Source: Candidatus Zhuqueibacterota bacterium (lineage in GTDB: Bacteria > KSB1 > UBA2214). From it: a DNA stretch of 5,126 nucleotides. Below, piece after piece: positions 1 to 5,126 of the stretch. The stretch spans positions 1-5,126 of the forward strand of contig JAKJDB010000240.1 in the NCBI GenBank assembly GCA_022706175.1, in the 5' to 3' direction. The first letter of the stretch is position 1; every line of letters begins with the position of its first letter. The position numbers were made by a program, and so were the translations under genes. Below the pieces are notes generated by a model. The model saw nothing but the letters and a program-made list of their open reading frames with translations. It was not told the DNA's origin and did no database searches.

Positions 1-210
1 CCACTGCGGCGGCGCAAAAACCCGTTTTCCGTCCGGGGTCACTGTGCGCGGAAGATGGACGTTGTCCACCGTCTCAGCGGCCAGAGCATCGTACTGCCGG
101 GCGCTCAGAGTCAACTGACGGTCGACAAGTTGAACCATCGAGACCCTGCAACCGATGCAGCCCATCGACCACAGGAACAGCACTCCTCCACAAACCTTGG
201 AATGGCGCAT
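1..210 (-). CDS. Probable GH88 unsaturated uronyl hydrolase, N-terminal part (cut by window edge)
   Basis: An open frame of 70 codons runs from an ATG at 210 off the left edge; an in-frame TAA upstream (223-225) rules out a longer start. After a short hydrophobic stretch (residues about 9-20, GVLFLWSMGCIG) with cysteines at 18 and 21, the mature part reads QYDALAAETVDN followed by LPRTVTPDGKRVF and APPQW. The Q-Y-x-x-L-A and LPRT...DG...W pattern resembles the start of glycoside hydrolase family 88, whose members remove the 4,5-unsaturated uronic acid left by polysaccharide lyases. The leader suggests export, perhaps as a lipoprotein, but the lipobox is not canonical. The start lies 34 nt after the rhaB stop on the same strand, so co-transcription is likely; the ribosome site is weak (AAGG about 10 nt upstream). 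The catalytic aspartates lie outside the window, so the family call is tentative. Confidence 0.55.
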   Translation of the reverse strand, partial: MRHSKVCGGVLFLWSMGCIGCRVSMVQLVDRQLTLSARQYDALAAETVDNVHLPRTVTPDGKRVFAPPQW

Positions 211-244
211 AGGATGCCAGCCTTACTCTTGATTCCACAACCGG

Positions 245-1729
245 TCAAAAACGGGTTGTCATCAGCAGCGAGCGATGGGTTTCATATATTTCCTGCCAGC
301 GGTCCGTGTCCTGCGGCATAAAGGTTTTAACCTGAAACGACCGTGCGATCAGGTCACGGCCCTGTTGCAGCGATCCGATCACTTTTTTGGCCATGGCCTG
401 CACGATGACATTGCCCAGAGCCGTGGCTTCCACCGGCCCGGCCAACACCGGCAGCCCGGTGGCGTTGGCGGCGAATTGATTCAGCAGATCGTTCTGCGAG
501 CCGCCTCCGACGATATGCAGCGCGTCCAATTTGACGCCGCGCATTCTCTCGATCTGCTCGAGGACAAAACGGTATTTCAGCGCCAGGCCTTCAAAAATAG
601 TGCGGACCATCTGACCCTGATCTTGGGGCTCGGGTTGACCGCTGTCGCGGCAGAACGACAGGATGGCTTGCGGCATGTCCGCCGGATTGAGAAAGCGGGC
701 GTCATCCGGATTGATCACTGCCAGGAACGGTTTAGCCGCCTGCGCCATGGCGATCAAGCGATCATAACTCTGCTTTTCTCCCTCTCTTTCCCATCGCGTC
801 CGGCATTGCTCGAACAGCCACATGCCCATGACGTTGCGCAAAAAGCGGATGGTGTTCTGCACACCCCCTTCATTGGTAAAGCCTGCGGCATAAGAGTGCT
901 CATCGATGATCGGCTCATCATTCTCCACCCCGATCAGAGACCAGGTGCCGGAGCTGAGATAGCCCCAACGGCCGGCCTTGGCCGGCACGGCAGCGACCGC
1001 GCTGGCGGTATCATGTCCGGCCGTGGCGATGACATCCACGGGCGGCAGATCGGTCTCCGCCTGCACGTCCGCACTCAATCTGCCGATGGGCGTGCCCGGT
1101 TCGATAATCGGAAGAAAGAGATGCTCTGGAATGGATAGCTTTTTCAGCAGCAGGGATTCCCAATTCCGCGTACGGGCGTTGAGCAGTTGCGAGGTAGAGG
1201 CGACGGAGTATTCGCAGGTCATTTCACCGGTCATCAGATAATTGAACAGGTCCGGCATGAACAACAGCCGGTCCGCCGCCTCCAGCAGGGGATGGCGCTC
1301 CTGCACCATGCTCAGCAGTTGATAGATGGTGTTGAAACTCATGAACTGAATGCCGGTCCGGCGATAGATCTCCTCCTGCGGCAGCAAGGTGAACGCCGCA
1401 TCCATCATGCCTTCCGTGCGGCTGTCGCGGTAGGTGACCGGATTGCCCAACAGTGTGTGGTTCCTGGCGACCAGGCCGAAATCGACGCCCCAGGTATCCA
1501 CGCCGATGGCCTGGAGGTCGCGATGACCGGCCCGGCCGGCGGCGGCCAACCCTTTTTTCAATTCATTGAAAAGAAACGCCAGGTCCCAATAATAATGGTT
1601 CAGCATTCTAATTTGCGGATTGCCGAACCGATGCAGCTCTTGCAGGGTGATGGTTTCATTCACCGTGGCTAGAATCGCCCGACCGCTGCTGGCGCCAAAA
1701 TCCAAAGCTAAAAATTTTGCATCAGCCAT
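245..1729 (-). CDS. rhaB: Rhamnulokinase (FGGY carbohydrate kinase)
   Basis: This 494-residue protein is full length for RhaB (about 490 residues in enterics). It would phosphorylate L-rhamnulose to L-rhamnulose 1-phosphate with ATP in the cytosol. Visible FGGY-fold motifs, in order: the phosphate-binding loop DFGASSGR (10-17), GVDTWGVDFGL (76-86), the sugar-binding YRDSRT (100-105), GHDTASAVAAVP (238-249) with D240 as the expected catalytic base, the ATPase-core SSGTWSLIG (259-267), and the adenosine-site HIVGGGSQNDLLNQFAANAT (405-424). The GVDTWGVDFGL and SSGTWSLIG blocks separate rhamnulokinases from xylulo-, glycerol and fuculokinases. The ATG at 1729 is preceded by GAGG at a 7-nt gap. 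The gene follows the class II aldolase after 123 nt and precedes a probable uronyl hydrolase, so its product feeds the neighbouring aldolase. No targeting tail is seen, which suggests that it acts outside the shell. Confidence 0.95.
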   Translation of the reverse strand: MADAKFLALDFGASSGRAILATVNETITLQELHRFGNPQIRMLNHYYWDLAFLFNELKKGLAAAGRAGHRDLQAIGVDTWGVDFGLVARNHTLLGNPVTYRDSRTEGMMDAAFTLLPQEEIYRRTGIQFMSFNTIYQLLSMVQERHPLLEAADRLLFMPDLFNYLMTGEMTCEYSVASTSQLLNARTRNWESLLLKKLSIPEHLFLPIIEPGTPIGRLSADVQAETDLPPVDVIATAGHDTASAVAAVPAKAGRWGYLSSGTWSLIGVENDEPIIDEHSYAAGFTNEGGVQNTIRFLRNVMGMWLFEQCRTRWEREGEKQSYDRLIAMAQAAKPFLAVINPDDARFLNPADMPQAILSFCRDSGQPEPQDQGQMVRTIFEGLALKYRFVLEQIERMRGVKLDALHIVGGGSQNDLLNQFAANATGLPVLAGPVEATALGNVIVQAMAKKVIGSLQQGRDLIARSFQVKTFMPQDTDRWQEIYETHRSLLMTTRF

Positions 1730-1819
1730 GCTCCATCCTCATCTCTTTCAGCACTGCCTGGGTATGCGGCTGCGCCCTGCTACGGTCGATACAGACGGCT
1801 CGTGGCTAAAGGCGCAGAG

Positions 1820-1843
1820 GCGCGGCATGGATCTGAGCCGCGC
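1820..1843 (-). repeat. GC-rich inverted repeat after the aldolase gene
   Basis: In the 123-nt gap between the aldolase stop and the rhaB start, GCGCGGC (1820-1826) and its exact complement GCCGCGC (1837-1843) form a 7-bp stem with a 10-nt loop. It begins 9 nt past the aldolase stop codon on the transcribed strand. No T-run follows it, so it is not a standard intrinsic terminator. It could stabilise the 3' end of the upstream message or mark a processing site. The rest of the gap shows no convincing promoter. Confidence 0.4.
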
Positions 1844-1852
1844 GTCAGCCGG

Positions 1853-2650
1853 TCACTTTAATTGATTCAATACCGCGCGGGTGACTTGCGCGATCATCGC
1901 CTCCTTGTCCGGGGACAGGGGCGCAGCGGCCTGCGCCGGGCCGGCGTCGGCGGATGGAACCTGACACGACTTTTCCGTTTCGCATGTTTTGCAATCCCCG
2001 GCGGCCGTGATGCCGAAGCGTTTGCGCAACTCGTAGAGCTTTTCCACCTGCTGTGTGTTGAGCACATGCACGCTGCCCACCTGCATGGCCACAAACGCGA
2101 TATGGGCAAAGTGCTCCAGCGTCTCCATCTTGTGGTAGGCGTTTAACAGATCTTTGCCGATGGTCAGAGCGCCGTGGTTGGCCAGCAGAAACGCATCGTG
2201 ATCTTTGACGTACGGCAGAACCGGCTCGAAAAATTCAGCGGTCCCCGGCGTACCATAGGCGATCAACGGAATGCTGCCCAGCGCCACCACCACCTCCGGC
2301 AGGACGCACTGGTCCAGGGGGATTCCTGCCACGGCAAAGCCGGTGGCATGAATCGGATGTGCATGACAGACGCTGTTCACGTCCGGCCGCTCTTTGTACA
2401 TCCGCAGATGCATAAAGACTTCGGAGGAAGGCTTTTTGCTGCCCGATAGGACGTTGCCGTCAAAATCGACGAGGATGATATCCTCGACTTTCATAAAGCC
2501 CTTGCTCACTCCGGTGGGAGTGATCAGCACGCGTTTATCGTCCACCCGCACGCTGATGTTCCCATCATTGGAGGCCACATAGCCGCGGTTGTATACGCGC
2601 CGGCCGATTTCAACGATATCCCTTTTTAAAGCATGAATCGAGTTCTGCAC
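1853..2650 (-). CDS. Class II aldolase, microcompartment type (rhamnulose/fuculose 1-phosphate aldolase)
   Basis: This 265-residue zinc aldolase of the FucA/RhaD/AraD superfamily would cleave L-rhamnulose 1-phosphate (and probably L-fuculose 1-phosphate) to DHAP and L-lactaldehyde. The FucA-like core fills residues 1 to about 212. SNDGNIS (27-33), TPTG (44-47) and S75-S76 form the phosphate pocket. E77 matches the catalytic glutamate. H96 and H98 of HAHPIH, with H159 of NHG, are the zinc ligands. The core is followed by a linker with three cysteines (C220, C223, C229), an Ala/Pro-rich stretch, and an amphipathic C-terminal helix typical of shell-targeted cargo. Plain FucA is about 215 residues, so the extra 50 are this linker and tail. 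The start is GTG at 2650, with GGAGG 7 nt upstream; the gene begins 14 nt after the BMC-H stop. RhaB next door favours rhamnulose 1-phosphate as substrate, but sequence alone does not separate the two sugars. Confidence 0.93.
   Translation of the reverse strand: MQNSIHALKRDIVEIGRRVYNRGYVASNDGNISVRVDDKRVLITPTGVSKGFMKVEDIILVDFDGNVLSGSKKPSSEVFMHLRMYKERPDVNSVCHAHPIHATGFAVAGIPLDQCVLPEVVVALGSIPLIAYGTPGTAEFFEPVLPYVKDHDAFLLANHGALTIGKDLLNAYHKMETLEHFAHIAFVAMQVGSVHVLNTQQVEKLYELRKRFGITAAGDCKTCETEKSCQVPSADAGPAQAAAPLSPDKEAMIAQVTRAVLNQLK
1856..1915 (-). other. C-terminal encapsulation peptide of the aldolase
   Basis: Residues 246-265 of the aldolase follow a low-complexity Ala/Pro linker and form a predicted amphipathic helix. 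Hydrophobic residues M252, I253, V256, V260 and L261 alternate with polar D248, K249, E250, Q255 and R258. This pattern (hydrophobic face, short helix, flexible linker to the enzyme core) is what is known for peptides that bind cargo to BMC shell proteins. Targeting is inferred from pattern and context. Confidence 0.8.
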
Positions 2651-2657
2651 GATATCG

Positions 2658-2662
2658 CCTCC
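2658..2662 (-). promoter_or_regulatory. Ribosome binding site fixing the aldolase GTG start
   Basis: GGAGG on the minus strand lies 7 nt upstream of the GTG at 2650, at ideal spacing. This supports GTG as the true start, since the first residues after it fit the aldolase N-terminal helix. It sits between the BMC-H stop and the aldolase start. Confidence 0.8.
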
Positions 2663-2664
2663 GG

Positions 2665-2949
2665 CTATTTATCGGACTTGCCGGGCAGCAGCATCTCAAC
2701 ATCCTGATGAGGTCTCGGGATGACATGGACGGAGATCAACTCGCCCACTTTTTCGGCTGCCGCTGCGCCCGCATCCGTGGCCGCTTTGACCGCGCCCACA
2801 TCGCCGCGCACCAGCACGGTGACCAGACCGCCGCCGATCGCCACTTTGCCGATCATCTTGACATTGGCCGCTTTCACCATCGCATCAGCCGCCTCAACGG
2901 CGCCGACAAACCCTTTAGTCTCGATCATGCCCAACGCTTCTTGTGCCAT
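2665..2949 (-). CDS. BMC-H hexameric shell protein (PduA/PduJ/EutM-like)
   Basis: This 94-residue single-domain shell protein would form hexamers that tile the facets of the microcompartment. The whole length matches the BMC fold: [20 protein letters not shown] (4-23), the edge lysine K26 in MVKAANV, the pore segment AIGGGLVT (37-44), [19 protein letters not shown] (47-65), and the edge motif HVIPRPH (75-81) with R79. The pore centre is Gly39-Gly40-Gly41, as in EutM, rather than Gly-Ser-Gly as in PduA; the residue before it is Ala where PduA has Lys, so the pore may be wider and less charged. The ATG at 2949 has a strong AAAGGAG site 7 nt upstream. A 204-nt leader separates it from pduL, which could allow separate or higher expression of this abundant protein. 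The aldolase follows after 14 nt. Confidence 0.97.
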   Translation of the reverse strand: MAQEALGMIETKGFVGAVEAADAMVKAANVKMIGKVAIGGGLVTVLVRGDVGAVKAATDAGAAAAEKVGELISVHVIPRPHQDVEMLLPGKSDK

Positions 2950-3153
2950 GGTACAACTCCTTTCACACGGTTCATTGCTTTTTGGTTGAAAATGGAAACA
3001 CCCTCTATGTCAGATATTCTGTTTTCCGAGTCTCCGGACCGTTGTGCCTCGTCGTCTCTGTGTCGGCACGGCGCCGAAACTTTGCACGGCTGCTGAAAAA
3101 AAGACCCGCCCTGTCCAGTTTTCCCAAAGATCTTGAGCAAAGAGGCAAAAGAA
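2950..3153 (-). other. 204-nt leader between pduL and the BMC-H gene
   Basis: This is the longest gap in the operon. Apart from the BMC-H ribosome site it holds no recognisable gene. On the transcribed strand there is a run of seven T (3096-3102), preceded by only a weak 4-bp stem (GGAC 3113-3116 with GTCT 3102-3105), and a 5-bp stem-loop of TCGGC and GCCGA near 3062-3076. No clear -35/-10 pair was seen. It may hold an internal promoter, a partial terminator or a processing site, but the sequence alone does not decide. Confidence 0.35.
2957..2963 (-). promoter_or_regulatory. Strong ribosome binding site of the BMC-H gene
   Basis: AAAGGAG on the minus strand ends 7 nt before the ATG at 2949. 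It is the strongest site in the window, in keeping with the large amounts of hexamer needed for a shell. Confidence 0.8.
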
Positions 3154-3825
3154 CTATTTGCTCCCGTCTTTGATTAAAAGGCCATAACTATTTTCCGCGG
3201 TCATGCCCGCGGCGTTGGCCTCATCCGTATCGATGTGCATGTACAGGTTCAGCTTCTCTCCAACACGGATGGCCACATGGTTAAACGTCACGCTCATCTC
3301 GCCCACGGTGCGGATGCTCACCTGATCGCCGTGACGCACGCCGAACTTTTGCGCGATCTCCGGATTCATGTGGATATGCCGCATGGCGCGGATGGCGCCC
3401 TCTTCCAAATACAGCGCGCCCTTGGGGCCGACGATGGTGAAAGGCGCCGAGCCCTGCGTATTGCCCGACATGCGATGCGGCAGCTTCATGCCCAGATAGA
3501 CTCCGTCGGAATAGGCGAGCTCCAGCTGCGTCGCTTTGCGGATATCCCCCAGAATGCGCACTTTTTCGAACACCCGCCGGTTGGGACCGACCACCGTAAC
3601 CGTCTCATGGGCGGCAAACTCACCGGGCTGCGGCAGATCTTTCAGTTTGGTCAGCCGCGCGTCGGGACCAAACAGCTTTTCCAGATGTTCCTGAGTGATG
3701 TGCAGGTGACGGGCGGAGATGCCGATGGGAATGCGCAGCGGATCCTGTTCCTGCAGCACCGAGTCGATCACCTCACGGACGATCTTTTCAACCTGTTTGG
3801 CCAGTTCGTCCTGCTGTAAAGCCAT
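3154..3825 (-). CDS. pduL: PduL-type phosphate acyltransferase (phosphotransacylase)
   Basis: This 223-residue protein interconverts acyl-CoA and acyl-phosphate inside the shell, regenerating CoA for the aldehyde dehydrogenase; here the acyl group would be lactyl, propionyl or acetyl. PduL landmarks, numbered from the ATG at 3825: ISARHLHIT with H40 and H42, the GEFAAHETVTVVGP block (68-81), TQLEL with E102, VGPKG (132-136), RHIHM with H150 and H152, and MHIDTDEANAA with H197. These match the two-zinc ligand set known for the family, so it should be active. Residues 1 to about 27 form an amphipathic N-terminal helix ahead of the catalytic barrels, the usual encapsulation peptide. An in-frame TTG at 3831 would add two residues, but GGGAAGG lies 8 nt before the ATG and only 2 nt before the TTG, so ATG is preferred. 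The gene starts 21 nt after the pduT stop. Confidence 0.96.
   Translation of the reverse strand: MALQQDELAKQVEKIVREVIDSVLQEQDPLRIPIGISARHLHITQEHLEKLFGPDARLTKLKDLPQPGEFAAHETVTVVGPNRRVFEKVRILGDIRKATQLELAYSDGVYLGMKLPHRMSGNTQGSAPFTIVGPKGALYLEEGAIRAMRHIHMNPEIAQKFGVRHGDQVSIRTVGEMSVTFNHVAIRVGEKLNLYMHIDTDEANAAGMTAENSYGLLIKDGSK
3745..3825 (-). other. N-terminal encapsulation peptide of PduL
   Basis: The first 27 residues, ahead of the catalytic core that begins near IPIGISARH, form a predicted amphipathic helix. Hydrophobic L8, V12, I15, V16, V19, I20 and V23 fall on one face, with K10, K14, R17, E18 and D21 on the other. Compartment PduLs are known to carry such an extension, while PduLs outside compartments lack it. 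Targeting to the lumen is inferred. Confidence 0.78.
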
Positions 3826-3833
3826 ATGCAAAA

Positions 3834-3840
3834 CCTTCCC
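3834..3840 (-). promoter_or_regulatory. Ribosome binding site deciding the pduL start
   Basis: GGGAAGG on the minus strand lies 8 nt from the ATG at 3825 and 2 nt from the TTG at 3831. The spacing selects the ATG. Confidence 0.65.
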
Positions 3841-3846
3841 GATGGG

Positions 3847-4392
3847 TTAAATGTAATTTTGATAAAGTTGTTGAGCCGGAGCTGGAATAACGACCTTGTT
3901 CACCAGCAGTCCCTTTTCCGCCACCACCGCGGCGCCGGCTTCCACCGCAGCCCGTACCGCAGAGACCTGCCCGGTCAGCGTTACAAAAGCCTTGCCGCCC
4001 AGCGCCATGGCCAGGCGGATCTCCAGCAGAGTCACATCCGCCGACTTGGCCGCGGCATCAGCCGCCTCCAGCAGAGAGGCCACGGAAAAGGACTCGATCA
4101 CGCCCAGACTGCCGGTCTGTGCGCCTTCATGGGAGCCGGCCAAAGCCGGCAACACCGAAGGATGCACGTTGGCGATGACCATGGAATCGATCACCGCCTC
4201 AGGCCATTGCTGCTGCCCTGCGGCAATGCTCGCCTGCACCGCTGACACCGATCCATTCACTATGATCATATATTTCCCGGAACAGATGGTCCGGCTGAGC
4301 ACCAGATCCACATCCGCGGTTTTTAGCAGCGTATCGCAGATGGAAAATCCTGCGGCGATGCTGTTCAGTTCAATCAATCCCAGACTTGTCAT
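3847..4392 (-). CDS. pduT: PduT-like BMC-T tandem-domain shell protein with Fe-S pore
   Basis: This 181-residue protein is close to full length for PduT (184 residues) and resembles it end to end. Two BMC domains are visible: the first from GLIELNSIAAGF (5-16) to about residue 88, the second from SLGVIESFSVASLLEAADAA (94-113) to the end. Three copies would form a pseudo-hexagonal shell tile. In the first domain, RTICSGK (34-40) carries C37, which aligns with PduT Cys38; in PduT trimers this cysteine holds a [4Fe-4S] cluster at the central pore, proposed to pass electrons through the shell. NVHPSVLPALAGS (75-87) is also a PduT signature, and the second domain keeps GGKAFVTLTGQVSAV (131-145). 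The gene directly follows pduS, its usual redox partner, after a 54-nt gap with a hairpin. The ATG at 4392 has only a weak ribosome site, so hairpin structure or coupling to pduS may set its translation. Confidence 0.95.
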   Translation of the reverse strand: MTSLGLIELNSIAAGFSICDTLLKTADVDLVLSRTICSGKYMIIVNGSVSAVQASIAAGQQQWPEAVIDSMVIANVHPSVLPALAGSHEGAQTGSLGVIESFSVASLLEAADAAAKSADVTLLEIRLAMALGGKAFVTLTGQVSAVRAAVEAGAAVVAEKGLLVNKVVIPAPAQQLYQNYI

Positions 4393-4414
4393 GGCTACTT
4401 GATTTCCAGGTTAA

Positions 4415-4440
4415 ACGATTCGACAACGAATCCGAATCGT
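4415..4440 (-). repeat. Two-register hairpin between pduS and pduT
   Basis: ACGATTCG and CGAATCGT (4433-4440 and 4415-4422) are exact complements, giving an 8-bp stem with a 10-nt loop on the transcript. Because GATTCG is repeated in tandem at the 5' side, a second 6-bp hairpin, GATTCG with CGAATC closed by a TTGT tetraloop, can form instead with the same 3' arm. It lies 6 nt past the pduS stop and 22 nt before the pduT start. The run after it is only TTT, too weak for a confident terminator. It may tune pduT translation or message stability. Confidence 0.5.
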
Positions 4441-4446
4441 CCGTTG

Positions 4447-5126
4447 TCATGTTGTCCGAATGGTCACCGCTTCGGTCGTCACCTCGGCGATCACTCCGGA
4501 AATGCTTGCATGAACGGCTGCCGCCAATTTACCTTCCGGAATGCGGCCTATGAGCCGGCCTCTTTCCACTTTTTCTCCCACCTTGACCATAGCCTCTGCA
4601 GCCACGCCCACATGCTGCTTCAAAGGAATGCGCACTTGTTCCGGATGAGGCGATGTTTCGACGAACTCGGCATGGCTATCATAATCCGTCACCCCGAGAC
4701 GACGCATGAGTTGTTTGACCGGCACGCGCCGGCTGTCCTTGATACGATGCACGCTCACCTGTTTGGAGCCCTGCCACTTGCCCTGTCCCTTGGCGCGCAG
4801 GTCGGTCATGCCGCGCAGACAGGCTTCACGTGGATACAATCCTTCCGGACAAGCGTACAGCGTACAGATGCCGCACTGGCAGCACAGCAGCGCATGTTTA
4901 TTCCACAACTCGCTCCCCATGGACGTAAAGCCAAGGCTGCGCATGACCAGATGCGGCTGCACGTCATAGCCCAACAGATAGCGCGGGCACAGTTCTGTGC
5001 AATAGCTGCACTGGTCGCAGGCGGAGTGACCGATGCGATCCATGACCCTGGGCGGCGTGGTGTAGCGCTGGATCAATCGGTGATTCTCCGGAAGCACGAT
5101 CAACCCGCCGGTGGTTTTGGTCACCG
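4447..5126 (-). CDS. pduS: PduS-like Fe-S flavoprotein, C-terminal half (cut by window edge)
   Basis: The frame is open through the right edge, so the N-terminal RnfC-like NADH/FMN domain is missing; about 226 of roughly 450 residues are seen. The visible part matches PduS, the flavin and Fe-S protein that takes electrons from NADH and in propanediol compartments reduces cobalamin. Counting from the codon at 5122-5124: TGGLIVLPENHRLI (5-18), the first cluster CDQCSYCTELCPR with C36, C39, C42 and C46, NVQPH-like DVQPHLVMRSLG (54-65), and the second cluster CCQCGICTLYAC (81-92). These are followed by RVPVKQLMRRLGVTDYD and a C-terminal barrel-sandwich domain (about residue 165 to the end) with VRIPLKQHVG and IGRIPEG. 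Two [4Fe-4S] clusters are expected. No diol dehydratase or cobalamin adenosyltransferase is in view, so whether the electron acceptor is cobalamin or the PduT pore cluster is open. Stop TGA at 4447-4449. Confidence 0.94.
   Translation of the reverse strand, partial: VTKTTGGLIVLPENHRLIQRYTTPPRVMDRIGHSACDQCSYCTELCPRYLLGYDVQPHLVMRSLGFTSMGSELWNKHALLCCQCGICTLYACPEGLYPREACLRGMTDLRAKGQGKWQGSKQVSVHRIKDSRRVPVKQLMRRLGVTDYDSHAEFVETSPHPEQVRIPLKQHVGVAAEAMVKVGEKVERGRLIGRIPEGKLAAAVHASISGVIAEVTTEAVTIRTT

Noticed and set aside
55..321. Plus-strand 88-codon open frame at the left edge
   Set aside because: It is antisense to the uronyl hydrolase N-terminus and the rhaB 3' end; the minus frame has the better protein features.
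275..1138. Plus-strand 287-codon open frame
   Set aside because: It lies wholly opposite rhaB, has no recognisable motif and looks like an antisense shadow of a GC-rich coding region.
3096..3116. Intrinsic terminator at the seven-T run
   Set aside because: The stem before it is only 4 bp with a G-U pair; too weak to call, and genes downstream clearly belong to the same pathway.
2925..3140. Minus-strand 71-codon open frame in the gap before BMC-H
   Set aside because: It overlaps the BMC-H start in another frame, covers the BMC-H ribosome site, has no motif and a composition unlike its neighbours; treated as untranslated leader.
3235..3819. Plus-strand 194-codon open frame
   Set aside because: It is antisense to pduL, rich in His, Gln and Arg as expected of a shadow frame, with no family resemblance.
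3826..3831. TTG start for pduL two codons upstream
   Set aside because: Only 2 nt separate it from the ribosome binding site, against 8 nt for the ATG at 3825.
5122..5124. GTG as the start of the rightmost gene
   Set aside because: The residues after it align with the middle of PduS, and the frame is still open at the window edge, so this is an internal valine codon.

Overview
The window is one run of seven genes, all on the minus strand, so transcription goes from the right edge to the left. In transcription order they are: a PduS-like Fe-S flavoprotein (its N-terminal part lies beyond the right edge), a PduT-like tandem-domain shell protein (BMC-T), the phosphotransacylase PduL, a hexameric shell protein (BMC-H), a class II sugar-phosphate aldolase, rhamnulokinase (RhaB), and the N-terminus of a probable family 88 unsaturated uronyl hydrolase cut by the left edge. 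No convincing plus-strand gene, tRNA, rRNA, CRISPR array or mobile element was seen.

Together these genes describe a bacterial microcompartment for deoxyhexose (L-rhamnose, possibly also L-fucose) breakdown. RhaB would make L-rhamnulose 1-phosphate. The aldolase would split it to DHAP and L-lactaldehyde. The aldehyde, or the propionaldehyde made from its 1,2-propanediol product, would be converted to an acyl-CoA inside the shell by an aldehyde dehydrogenase not seen here. PduL would turn the acyl-CoA into an acyl-phosphate and recycle CoA. The aldolase carries a C-terminal amphipathic tail and PduL an N-terminal one, both of the type that targets enzymes into the shell. PduS and PduT form the redox branch: PduT keeps the cysteine that places an Fe-S cluster in the shell pore, and PduS keeps its two cysteine clusters. 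The uronyl hydrolase suggests that the rhamnose comes from a uronate-rhamnose polysaccharide such as ulvan, rhamnogalacturonan or a similar glycan.

The combination resembles the aldolase-type compartments of Planctomycetes/Verrucomicrobia and some uncultured phyla, with PduS/PduT added as in propanediol compartments. The DNA is moderately GC-rich with strong AGGAGG-like ribosome binding sites and GTG or ATG starts. That fits a free-living polysaccharide degrader, but the phylum cannot be fixed from this window. Missing from view are a pentameric vertex protein, aldehyde dehydrogenase, alcohol dehydrogenase, rhamnose isomerase, a diol dehydratase and any regulator; these would have to lie outside.

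Three gaps interrupt the otherwise tight operon: about 54 nt between pduS and pduT, holding a hairpin that can form in two registers; 204 nt before the BMC-H gene; and 123 nt before rhaB, holding a GC-rich hairpin.
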